Below are positions 1 to 7,415 of a stretch of 54,900 nucleotides of DNA, one piece after another (within the stretch, counting starts at the first letter, position 1; each line of letters starts with the position of its first letter). Origin of the DNA: Pseudomonadota bacterium (lineage in GTDB: Bacteria > Desulfobacterota > Desulfovibrionia > Desulfovibrionales > Desulfovibrionaceae). The DNA lies in assembly GCA_023411815.1 (NCBI GenBank), contig JAEYOJ010000143.1:1-54900 (forward strand). The letters are read 5' to 3'. Made by a program: the position numbers and the translations under genes. The notes under the pieces were generated by a model. It saw only the letters and a list, made by a program, of their open reading frames with translations, made no database searches and was not told the DNA's origin.

Positions 1-1484
1 TTCGTTGCGAACAGGCTGGACCGGACGCCAAGGCCGAGGCGTTGATCGAGTGGATCTACGAGCTGCAGGCAGAGGAAAATGAGCCAGACCTGAAGGTGTT
101 GATCTTCACCGAGTTCGTGCCGACCCAACAGATGCTTAAGGAGTTTCTGGAAGCCCGGGGAATCTCGGTGGGCACCCTGAACGGCTCCATGGATATGGAG
201 GAACGAAAGCAGGCCCAGGATGCCTTCCGCAGATCGCACCGCGTGCTGGTTTCCACCGACGCGGGCGGTGAGGGTCTGAACCTGCAGTTCGCCCATGTCA
301 TCATCAACTACGACATCCCCTGGAACCCGATGCGACTGGAACAGCGAATCGGCCGGGTGGACCGTATCGGCCAGCCCAAGACGGTGCGGGCAATCAATTT
401 CGTCTTTGAGGATTCAGTCGAGTTTCGCGTGCGCGAAGTGCTGGAGCAGAAGCTCTCGGTAATCTTCGACGAGTTCGGCATCGACAAGACCGGCGACGTG
501 CTCGACTCCGCCCAGGCCGGTGAGTTGTTCGAGGATATGTTCGCCTCAGCCATCCTTAATCCTGACGGCATCGAAACCTCCGTCGATCACACGGTGGCCA
601 GGATTCGCGATGAGATTCAGCAGGTGCGCGAGTCCTCCGCCATCTACGGCATCTCCGAAGAGCCGGATGTGCAAACCGCTGAGCGTCTGCGCTCGCATCC
701 GCTGCCCCACTGGGTGGAACGGATGACGGTGGGCTACCTCAATTCACACGGCGGCGCAGCCAGTCGCAAGCGCTCATGGTGGGATCTGAATTGGCCGGAT
801 GGCCAGGAACACCGCAAAGCCGTATTCAGCGCCCGGGAAGCGGATCGTCTAACCGACGCAACCCTGCTCAATCTTGAAAACATCCGTGTCCGTGGACTGG
901 CCCTAAACCTGCCGCAGGTCGCGGCTGGCCAGCCATTGCCGTGCGTGATCGTAAGCGGGCTGCCAGCCAGCATCTCCGGACTCTGGGGGCTCTTTGAGAT
1001 CCGCCTTCAGGCCGGAATGCACCAGAAGACACAACTCCTGCGCATCCCCATGGTGCGGCGCGGTTATGTCACTGTGTTCCTGAGCGAGGAAGGCAAGCTG
1101 TTTCTGCCCACAGCCCGGCATATCTGGGATGCGTTGCAGACAGCGGAAGCCCAAGTTCAGGCCACCCTCTGCCAGGATGAATCCATCATTGCCCATGAGC
1201 GGTTGCAGGAAGCGGCCGAGCAGGCCGGACAGGAGATGTTCGACGCATTACAGCAGGCGCATCTCTCCTCTGTGGCTCGCGAGGAGGAACGCGGCATCGT
1301 TTCCTTTGCCTCGCGCCGCAAGGCCATTGAGCGGGTTGGATTGCCGGAGGTGCGGCAATTCAGGCTCTTCCGTTGCGATGCGGACGAATCCGAGTGGCGG
1401 CATGAACTGCAATCGGCAAGGCAGATCGTGCCGGAAATCCGGCCGCTACTGATGCTGCGGATCATCAAGGGGGGCGCTCAATGA
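1..1484 (+). CDS. brxHII: BREX helicase (BrxHII-like), C-terminal part
   Basis: The reading frame is open to the left edge (first full codon at 3), so the start and the N-terminal RecA lobe are missing. What remains begins in the second RecA lobe of an SNF2-type ATPase: FTEF motif, then STDAGGEGLNLQ (motif V) and QRIGRVDRIGQ (motif VI) near the start, followed by about 350 residues of C-terminal extension. Its stop overlaps the pglZ start as ATGA, so the two are translationally coupled. In type 3 BREX the order is brxF, brxC, pglXI, brxHII, pglZ, brxA, and this gene sits in the helicase slot. The enzymatic class is clear from the motifs; the symbol rests on gene order. Confidence 0.8.
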   Translation, partial: RCEQAGPDAKAEALIEWIYELQAEENEPDLKVLIFTEFVPTQQMLKEFLEARGISVGTLNGSMDMEERKQAQDAFRRSHRVLVSTDAGGEGLNLQFAHVIINYDIPWNPMRLEQRIGRVDRIGQPKTVRAINFVFEDSVEFRVREVLEQKLSVIFDEFGIDKTGDVLDSAQAGELFEDMFASAILNPDGIETSVDHTVARIRDEIQQVRESSAIYGISEEPDVQTAERLRSHPLPHWVERMTVGYLNSHGGAASRKRSWWDLNWPDGQEHRKAVFSAREADRLTDATLLNLENIRVRGLALNLPQVAAGQPLPCVIVSGLPASISGLWGLFEIRLQAGMHQKTQLLRIPMVRRGYVTVFLSEEGKLFLPTARHIWDALQTAEAQVQATLCQDESIIAHERLQEAAEQAGQEMFDALQQAHLSSVAREEERGIVSFASRRKAIERVGLPEVRQFRLFRCDADESEWRHELQSARQIVPEIRPLLMLRIIKGGAQ

Positions 1485-3475
1485 GTAGTTGGTGGGACGC
1501 CATCCTGAACGACTTTGTACCCAACGTCAGCAAGCTGACTCTGGTCGCGGACCCGGATTGCCTGCTGACCGAGGAGAAGCTGGCATTGGAACTTCGCGGG
1601 CGCGGCTTCGACATGATCGAGTTCAGTGACCCGGTCGAATTCAGATACGCCTATGAGTCCAAGTACCGTTCGATCTGGGACCGGGGTGAACACACCGATC
1701 TGGTGGTAGTCCTTCGCTTGCAGGATGCGGAGCTGGAATCCTTGCCTTACGACCTGCTCCAGGCGGGCCGGAAACTGTCGTTCAAACTGGGGGATCTCTT
1801 TCCCAACCTGAGCTATCCGGTCATTGAAAAGCTCGACAGGAGCTTGCTGGATTCACTTTTTGAGGCCCAGCGCAAGTCGCCGCCGGATCGCATGGGTGAC
1901 AACGCCACCAAGGATTTCATTCTCCGTCATGTGTTCGGCATTGCGGCAGAACTGATTGGGGGCGAGGTGGAGCTGCTGCGCGCATTGATGCGCCTGCACT
2001 ATGGAAAACTCCAGATTCCACTGATGCTGGCCGAGCGGCTTATCCAGGCTCTCAAAGGCCATGATGAGTTCAAAGCCTGGCCGCTTTCTGAAATCGTTCC
2101 GGACGATGAAGCCTTCTTCGCCTTTTTGCAGGAACGCTGGCCGCTATTTCTTTCCAGTCTCGGTAGCGCCAACCAGGTGCGGGAGGAGTCGTCGGAATAC
2201 GGCCTCAAGTATCCCGGCCCCCACCGCCTGCCGTTCGACCATCAGGACATCAAGGTCTACATCGACAACCTGTTTCTGGAGGGGAAACTCACCCCTGTCG
2301 AGGCCAAAGGCATTGAAGTGGATGCCGGGTCCTGGGTCCGAAGCGGCATCGCCACGTCCGGTGTGGACGGTGACGAGATGCGGATCTCTCGCTTGTTTGG
2401 CCTTGTCGAGAAGGAGCTGCCCACTGCGGAAGCGCGTTACTCGGACTGGACCGCCTTTGCATTGAAATGGGCCGAACTGTCTTCGCTCGTTCATTGCGGC
2501 AACAGCACCGAGTATCAGACCCGGCTCAGGGAAATCGGTGATGCACTGAACACGACCTTTGCCGCTTGGCTGGCCGACCACTACTCCAGTCTGATCAACT
2601 TGCCGCCGACCAATCCTGCCATGCTCCACCATGTGCCGCGCCGCCTGGCTCGGGATATTGAGGACACCGGTAGCAGCCGTGCCGCGTTGATTGTGGTGGA
2701 TGGCTTGGCTCTCGATCAGTGGGTGACCATTCGTCAGCTTCTACAAAAGCAGGATGCCAATCTGGTCATGCGCGAATCTGCGACCTTCGCCTGGATTCCG
2801 ACGCTGACCTCGGTATCGCGGCAATCGATTTTTTCGGGCAAGCCGCCACTCTATTTCCCGTCATCCATCAACTCGACCAACAGCGAAGAGAAACTCTGGA
2901 AGCAGTTCTGGGAAGGCCATGGTCTGTCCCGGTTGGATGTCGCTTACCAGCGCGGCCTCGGCGACGGCGATGCTGCGGGCGTCCTCGACTCCGCAATCCA
3001 CCCCGGGAAGACCAAGGTGGTGGGGCTGGTCGTGGATAAAGTGGACAAGATCATGCACGGCATGCAACTCGGCTCGGCCGGGATGCACAACCAGATCAAG
3101 CAGTGGTGCCATGCAGGATTTCTTTCCGCGCTGGTCGGCCAACTGCTGGATTACGGCTATGAGGTCTGGCTGACGGCCGATCACGGCAACATCCAATGCG
3201 ACGGCAAAGGCCGCCCGTCTGAAGGTGTGATTGCCGAAACTCGCGGCGAGCGGGTTCGTGTTTATCCAACGCCGGAACTCCGCGCTCAGGTGGCTGGGGC
3301 CTTCCCGTTTGCCCACGAGTGGCAGCCGGTCGGGTTGCCCGCAGATTATTTCCCCCTGGTGGCCGGTGGCCGCGACGCATTCGTGAATCCGGGAGATGCC
3401 ATCGTAGGTCACGGCGGTGTAGCCATTGAAGAAGTCATCGTGCCCCTTGTGAAGTTTGAAAGGAGAACACGGTGA
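1481..3475 (+). CDS. pglZ: BREX protein PglZ (alkaline-phosphatase-fold)
   Basis: This 664-residue protein has a C-terminal PglZ domain of the alkaline phosphatase superfamily. VVDGLALDQW near residue 404 carries the first metal-binding Asp, LTADHGN near 565 the Asp-His pair, and GHGG near 643 the last metal-site His. The N-terminal 400 residues are helical and not assignable by eye. PglZ is the hallmark protein of BREX phage-defence systems; its chemistry is not settled. It is coupled to the helicase upstream (ATGA) and to the next gene (stop TGA at 3473-3475 meets its ATG). The preceding helicase and following BrxA-position gene argue for BREX rather than DISARM, which has no PglZ. Confidence 0.9.
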   Translation: MSSWWDAILNDFVPNVSKLTLVADPDCLLTEEKLALELRGRGFDMIEFSDPVEFRYAYESKYRSIWDRGEHTDLVVVLRLQDAELESLPYDLLQAGRKLSFKLGDLFPNLSYPVIEKLDRSLLDSLFEAQRKSPPDRMGDNATKDFILRHVFGIAAELIGGEVELLRALMRLHYGKLQIPLMLAERLIQALKGHDEFKAWPLSEIVPDDEAFFAFLQERWPLFLSSLGSANQVREESSEYGLKYPGPHRLPFDHQDIKVYIDNLFLEGKLTPVEAKGIEVDAGSWVRSGIATSGVDGDEMRISRLFGLVEKELPTAEARYSDWTAFALKWAELSSLVHCGNSTEYQTRLREIGDALNTTFAAWLADHYSSLINLPPTNPAMLHHVPRRLARDIEDTGSSRAALIVVDGLALDQWVTIRQLLQKQDANLVMRESATFAWIPTLTSVSRQSIFSGKPPLYFPSSINSTNSEEKLWKQFWEGHGLSRLDVAYQRGLGDGDAAGVLDSAIHPGKTKVVGLVVDKVDKIMHGMQLGSAGMHNQIKQWCHAGFLSALVGQLLDYGYEVWLTADHGNIQCDGKGRPSEGVIAETRGERVRVYPTPELRAQVAGAFPFAHEWQPVGLPADYFPLVAGGRDAFVNPGDAIVGHGGVAIEEVIVPLVKFERRTR

Positions 3476-4230
3476 TGGGTAAACGACATGAAGCCATCGG
3501 CATCAAGCAGGCGATCCGTTTCGAGTGGATGCAGAAGGCAGCCAATCTGCTGCTGGCGGGACTCGACGCCAGAACCATCCGCCAGGAGCTACATGGGTTC
3601 CTCGCGGACAGAAAAGGCAACGGCTCAGAGGGCGAACGAAGCGATCAGACCCGGACCTTCGTGGTCAACAACCTGATGAAGATCTGGGTCTCTCCTGACC
3701 CCGAGCTGATTCCATTCCGGGATGCTTCGCTGACGTTTCTACGGGGAAACCCGTCCACTGCCCTGGCGGTTCACTGGGGGATGGTCTCGGCGGTTTATCC
3801 ATTCTGGTTCAACGTGGCCCGACAAACCGGCCGCTTGCTAATTTTACAGGAGCAGGTAACCCAAACGCAAATCATCAATCGCCTTAAAGAGTATTATGGT
3901 GACCGACAGACTGTGTTCCGATATGCACGGTATGTTCTCCGTTCCTTTGTTGCCTGGGGAGTATTGAGGGATTCCGAAGCAAAAGGCTGTTACAAAGTTA
4001 ATACAATACTCAACTTGGACAATCCTGATTTGGAGTGCTTGCTATTTGAATCGGCACTTCACGCCAGCCCAGAGACGAAGGGAGCATTAACTCTACTGCA
4101 GAAGAATCCAGCATTCTTCCCGTTCTCTCTTTCGGCCATTACAGGTGGATTTATAGCGCGACATTGTAAAAGATTAAAAGTAATAAAATATGGGCTTGAT
4201 GATGAGATGTTAACTATAGACTGCAAGTAG
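3475..4230 (+). CDS. BrxA-position protein of the BREX operon
   Basis: A 251-residue protein that closes the operon. I chose the ATG at 3475 because AGGAGA at 3461-3466 lies 8 nt upstream; an in-frame GTG at 3472 is possible. Position after pglZ is where type 3 BREX carries brxA (DUF1819, a small DNA-binding protein). The stretch QTQIINRLKEYYGDRQ near residue 125, followed by a basic helix, would suit a winged-helix module. I cannot confirm DUF1819 by motif, so the call rests on context and length. From about 3840 the G+C content and codon choice drop sharply within the gene, so its 3' third differs in composition from the rest of the operon. Confidence 0.6.
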   Translation: MGKRHEAIGIKQAIRFEWMQKAANLLLAGLDARTIRQELHGFLADRKGNGSEGERSDQTRTFVVNNLMKIWVSPDPELIPFRDASLTFLRGNPSTALAVHWGMVSAVYPFWFNVARQTGRLLILQEQVTQTQIINRLKEYYGDRQTVFRYARYVLRSFVAWGVLRDSEAKGCYKVNTILNLDNPDLECLLFESALHASPETKGALTLLQKNPAFFPFSLSAITGGFIARHCKRLKVIKYGLDDEMLTIDCK

Positions 4231-4755
4231 GGATAATCCGAGGGCACTATCGAAATTGCTATTCATAATATGCAGCTTTGCCATGAAGCTTATTTAGCAT
4301 ATAACTGGACACTTAGCGATTTGTACTGCCCACGAGTGCTTTAGCGTCAGTTATAGTCAGGCGACGCAGAAACCGTGCATTTGAGGCTTGCACCTGCTGA
4401 GGACCTCGTCTGGCCTGCTCGCGATGGAGACGGCAAAGCCTCTGAGTGCGAGTTTGAGCGCCGAGACGCTCTGCCAACACTAGTTGTAGGACAAGGTCTC
4501 CTTGGCCCAGCGAAAAAGTACTCGCAGGTGTTCATCTGTGGGGAATAGGCCGATAAACGATGCTCTCGCACCCTGCTTGCCTGAAGTTCATCTCTGACAG
4601 CTTGCCCCCGATGTCAAGGAATGTTGTCCTAAACCATGGCAATCCGGCAGTCTGGCTGACTGCGCCTGCGTTTCTTTAGTAACCTGACCGTGATCTTCTG
4701 TTTGAAACGCCTGACCTGCACGGTCCACCGACGAGCAGACCGAGGAGTGGCCAGA
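4231..4755. other. low-GC gap with no convincing gene
   Basis: About 525 bp between the BREX operon and the DUF6933-type gene. A 74-codon minus-strand frame at 4347-4571 has no ribosome binding site and no recognisable motif. No tRNA, terminator with a T-tract or long inverted repeat is visible. It may be decayed mobile DNA; nothing proves that. Confidence 0.5.
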
Positions 4756-5277
4756 GTGGTTTATATTGGCTGCACACAGAAATTCTCCAGGGAGTTCGAG
4801 AATTGCCTGACACAGGGGGGCGCGCCTCTAAAGTCCGGCATTCATGGCTGGCATGCCAATCTGTACCGTTTCTATCGGCGTAAGTCCGTCCTGCTGGTCA
4901 ATGACGAAACTCGCTTTGCCGTGTTCCTCCCTGGCCTGTGCAAACCTCAGTTCCTCGAGTTTGAAAACCTATTCCGCGCAAGTCTCAAACATGAGCAGAT
5001 CCGTTTTGGAGTATCGAAAGGAGCGGCGGCCAAAACTCTGCTAGCTTTAGGACCGATGACGCTCGGCAAGACCCATAATCGTAGTGTGCTCGGAACCATG
5101 AACGACATGGCCTTCTGTATGGAGATTCAGCTACAGCGGCTTGGTAGGCTACCGACAAATGACGATGAGTTGGGATGGGTAAGCAGGTCTATCAATGAGA
5201 TGCCTTGCAGTTCGAAGGAGCGCAGGGGGTATTTTACCCCGGCAGATGAGATGGTCAAACTTGCCACCAGCCTTTAA
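4756..5277 (+). CDS. DUF6933-type protein
   Basis: I place the start at the GTG at 4756: GAGGAG at 4742-4747 lies 8 nt upstream, and the resulting N-terminus (MVYIGCTQKF) matches the usual beginning of the family. An upstream in-frame GTG at 4690 has no binding site. The 173-residue product shows the family's WHAN...RRKSVLLVNDETRF pattern (tryptophan-histidine, paired arginines, then a strand ending in VND-T). The family is short, cytosolic and without known function; it is scattered through bacterial genomes. Here it is the last gene of the island, right next to the attachment site, and could be a passenger. Family assignment is from memory of the pattern. Confidence 0.6.
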   Translation: MVYIGCTQKFSREFENCLTQGGAPLKSGIHGWHANLYRFYRRKSVLLVNDETRFAVFLPGLCKPQFLEFENLFRASLKHEQIRFGVSKGAAAKTLLALGPMTLGKTHNRSVLGTMNDMAFCMEIQLQRLGRLPTNDDELGWVSRSINEMPCSSKERRGYFTPADEMVKLATSL

Positions 5278-5441
5278 TTTCTGTGGCCTTCGGGAGCCAA
5301 ATCTGGTGTGGGACTTGGTGTGGGACTTTGGGTGTAAAACTGGCAAAAATCGGCAAAATCTGGAAAAAGGATAGAAAATAATTTCCAGTAATTCCCGAGA
5401 GTTCTTTTGTATGAGGAGGTTGTGAAGCTCGGGAGATATGC
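5278..5441. other. island terminal non-coding segment with 12-bp tandem repeat
   Basis: Between the last island gene and the tRNA fragment. GGTGTGGGACTT occurs twice in tandem at 5305-5328, followed by AT-rich DNA with repeated GGCAAAAATC / GGCAAAATCT words around 5342-5362. Short direct repeats next to an attachment site are typical of integrase arm-binding sites, but that role is inference. The 115-codon minus-strand frame at 5149-5496 is antisense to the tRNA fragment and is not a gene. Confidence 0.45.
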
Positions 5442-5486
5442 CTGAAAATCCCCGTGTCCGCAGTTCAAATCTGTGTCGCGGCACCA
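5442..5486 (+). other. attachment site: 3' part of tRNA-Phe(GAA)
   Basis: These 45 nt can be numbered exactly as tRNA positions 32-76. The anticodon loop CTGAAAA carries anticodon GAA; TCCCC is the 3' half of the anticodon stem, GTGTC a 5-nt variable loop, CGCAG/CTGTG a T-stem around TTCAAAT, then TCGCGGC, discriminator A and CCA. The five bases before the loop (TATGC) cannot pair with TCCCC, so tRNA homology stops at the anticodon loop. This is the footprint of a tyrosine integrase using the tRNA 3' half as its core. It cannot make a functional tRNA on its own; the intact gene should lie beyond the left edge. Confidence 0.85.
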
Positions 5487-5497
5487 CTGAAATCAAA

Positions 5498-5529
5498 GGG
5501 TTACGCCTAGTAAGGCGTAACCCTATTTC
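5498..5529 (+). terminator. terminator of the original tRNA-Phe gene
   Basis: GGGTTACGCC pairs perfectly with GGCGTAACCC (10 bp, 6-nt loop, 5498-5523), followed by TATTTCTTT. It sits 11 nt after the tRNA CCA and is best read as the native tRNA terminator left behind by integration. Confidence 0.85.
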
Positions 5530-5811
5530 TTTATTGGCGAGCTTACCCCGCTCATACCCCGTGGAGTAGCCCCCGTTTGGACCGGATATACCGCTCCCCT
5601 GTTTGCCTGGAATCCGTTGCCTCCCGTCCCAATATCGCTACCGTACAAGCTCTGGTCCTGATCGGTAGTCCCTGGCACGTGTCTTCTCCACCAGGACTGG
5701 CAAATTCCAACCCGGAAAAAGGCCGAACCGGGTTTTCAGGAATCCGCCGATGGCCTATCCTCATCGGGATGCCCTTCGTTCGCGTAGGAAACCGAGGCAA
5801 GGAGGCGAGAC

Positions 5812-6999
5812 ATGCCGCAGGAATGGTCCAACTGGTCGGGCAGCCTGACGTTCACGCCGGGCAGCGTGGAGATGCCGGCGGACGAAGATGATCTGCGCGC
5901 GATCGTGCTCCAGGCGGCCGAGGAAGGCCGCAGCGTGCGCGTGGTCGGCGCGGGCCATTCCTCCACACCGCTCGTGGCCACGGAGCACGTGCTCGTGTCC
6001 ATGGAGCGCTTCCAGGGCGTGGTCGCCCACGATGCGCAAAAAAACGAGGTCACGGTCCGCTCGGGCCTCACGCTCAAGGAGGCCGGCAGGACATTCCACG
6101 ACCTGGGCCTGGCCATGGCCAACCTGGGCGACGTGGACCTGCAAACCCTGGTCGGAGCCATCGGCACCGGCACCCACGGCACGGGCAAGGACCTGAACAT
6201 ACTGTCCTCGCACCTGGTGGGCGGCCGCATGGTCACGGGCGGGGGGCCGATCGTGTCCTTCGACATCGAGGACGACCCAGAGTTGGTCAACATGCTGCGC
6301 GTATCCCTGGGCACGCTAGGCATCTTCACAGAGCTGCGCCTGCGGCTCCTGCCGGCCTACGAGCTGGAGCGCAAGGAGTGGTGCACGCATATAGAAGGCT
6401 GCCTTGCCCACCTGGACGAGCTCATCGAGGGCAACCGCAATTTCGATTTCTACTGGTATCCGCGCAGCGACGAAGCCAAGCTCAGAACCCTCAACGAGCC
6501 GGGGCAGGGTATGCAGGACATTCCCTACGCCACCCTGCAGAAGGAGATGCGCGGCCACAGCCACGAGGTCATCCCCAGGCATCGCGAGCTCAAGTTCGAC
6601 GAGATGGAGTATTTCCTCCCGCGCGAGGCCGGGCCCGAATGCTTCAGCAAGGTGCGCCGCCGTATCAGGGAGCGCTGGCGCAAAGACATTGTCTGGCGCG
6701 TGCTCTACCGCACCGTGGCCGCCGACGACTACCACCTGAGCGCGGCCACGGGCCGGGAAAGCGCGACCATCTCCCTGCACCACAATGCCGGCCTGCCCTT
6801 CTGGGACTACTTCAAGGACATCGAGCCCATCTTCCGCGATTTCGGCGGCCGGCCACACTGGGCCAAGAAGCACACCATGCGCGCCGAGGAGCTGCGGACC
6901 ATGTACCCCGGGTGGGACGAGTTCCTGCGGATGCGCAAATGCCTGGACTCCGACGGCGTGCTCCTCAACCCCTACTTGCGCGAGCTGTTCGGCGAATGA
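5812..6999 (+). CDS. FAD-linked sugar-lactone oxidase (arabinonolactone/gulonolactone oxidase family)
   Basis: This 395-residue flavoprotein begins at an ATG preceded by AAGGAGG. The N-terminal half is a PCMH-type FAD-binding domain: RVVGAGHSS near residue 42 is the phosphate-binding turn, and GAIGTGTHGTG near 115 is the second FAD contact of the family. The C-terminal half ends in the conserved VLLNPYLRELFG. Relatives oxidise L-gulono-1,4-lactone, D-arabinono-1,4-lactone or alditols with O2 or another acceptor. The exact substrate cannot be read from the sequence. It heads a five-gene co-directional cluster; the next gene begins 34 bp downstream. Confidence 0.85.
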   Translation: MPQEWSNWSGSLTFTPGSVEMPADEDDLRAIVLQAAEEGRSVRVVGAGHSSTPLVATEHVLVSMERFQGVVAHDAQKNEVTVRSGLTLKEAGRTFHDLGLAMANLGDVDLQTLVGAIGTGTHGTGKDLNILSSHLVGGRMVTGGGPIVSFDIEDDPELVNMLRVSLGTLGIFTELRLRLLPAYELERKEWCTHIEGCLAHLDELIEGNRNFDFYWYPRSDEAKLRTLNEPGQGMQDIPYATLQKEMRGHSHEVIPRHRELKFDEMEYFLPREAGPECFSKVRRRIRERWRKDIVWRVLYRTVAADDYHLSAATGRESATISLHHNAGLPFWDYFKDIEPIFRDFGGRPHWAKKHTMRAEELRTMYPGWDEFLRMRKCLDSDGVLLNPYLRELFGE

Positions 7000-7033
7000 G
7001 CCGCGGCAGAATGCGCCAGATGCGGAGGCCAGC

Positions 7034-7411
7034 ATGACGCACATCGGCAGAAAGGCCTGGGCCATGACCGGCGGGCGCATCCCCCTGCGCGGCAACGGCC
7101 CGGAGCCCGACTACTCCAGCCAGGACCAGATCTGCCTGCTCAACGCCGGGCACCGGGAAGCCAGCGTCGAGATGACCGTATTCTACGCCGACCGCGACCC
7201 CGTTGGGCCGTACAGGATGACGGTCCCGGCCCGGCGCACGCGCCGCGTGCGGATAAACGACCTCATCGACCCCATCCCCGTTCCGCTGGACACCGATTAC
7301 GCCTGCCTGCTCCGCTCGGACGAGCCCGTGGTGGTCCAATTCCTGCGCCGCGACACGAGCCAGGCCGAGAACGCCTGGCTCAACCTGTCGGCCGTGCCCG
7401 TGGACGTCTGA
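7034..7411 (+). CDS. sensory rhodopsin transducer-like protein
   Basis: A 125-residue protein starting at ATG 7034 (GGAGG at 7023-7027, 6 nt upstream). It carries the hallmarks of the Anabaena sensory rhodopsin transducer family: IGRKAWAMTGGRIP at the start, GPEPDYSS, then YADRDPVGPYR, PARRTRRVR and PLDTDYACLL. Anabaena ASRT is a soluble beta-sandwich tetramer that binds a photoreceptor and DNA, yet most homologues occur in genomes lacking rhodopsin and next to sugar metabolism genes. No rhodopsin gene is in this window. Here it lies between a lactone oxidase and an Nramp-like transporter (4 bp gap), so a carbohydrate-related role is more likely than light sensing. Confidence 0.85.
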   Translation: MTHIGRKAWAMTGGRIPLRGNGPEPDYSSQDQICLLNAGHREASVEMTVFYADRDPVGPYRMTVPARRTRRVRINDLIDPIPVPLDTDYACLLRSDEPVVVQFLRRDTSQAENAWLNLSAVPVDV

Positions 7412-7415
7412 GATC

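Larger units (their letters stand above)
1..5486. mobile_element. right end of a tRNA-Phe-inserted genomic island carrying a BREX module
   Basis: The segment runs from the left window edge to the CCA end of a tRNA-Phe 3' fragment. It holds the last three genes of a BREX operon, a gap of about 520 bp with no convincing gene, and a DUF6933-type gene. From about 3840 to 5440 the DNA is visibly poorer in G+C than the chromosome right of 5812. When an element integrates at the 3' end of a tRNA gene, the displaced original 3' end plus its native terminator mark the far end of the element, and that is what is seen at 5442-5523. The integrase and the intact tRNA-Phe should lie left of the window. The boundary is well supported; that BREX moved with the element is inference. 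Confidence 0.65.

Noticed and set aside
1..4230. DISARM system
   Set aside because: The helicase alone could suggest it, but PglZ is a BREX protein and no DrmB- or DrmC-like gene follows.
5400..5486. complete tRNA gene
   Set aside because: Only positions 32-76 are present; no acceptor 5' strand, D-arm or 5' anticodon stem exists upstream. A tRNA-Leu reading was dropped because the 5-nt variable loop and the GAA anticodon fit tRNA-Phe.
5149..5496. 115-codon minus-strand frame
   Set aside because: Its first part is antisense to the tRNA-Phe fragment, a frequent source of false genes, and it has no binding site.
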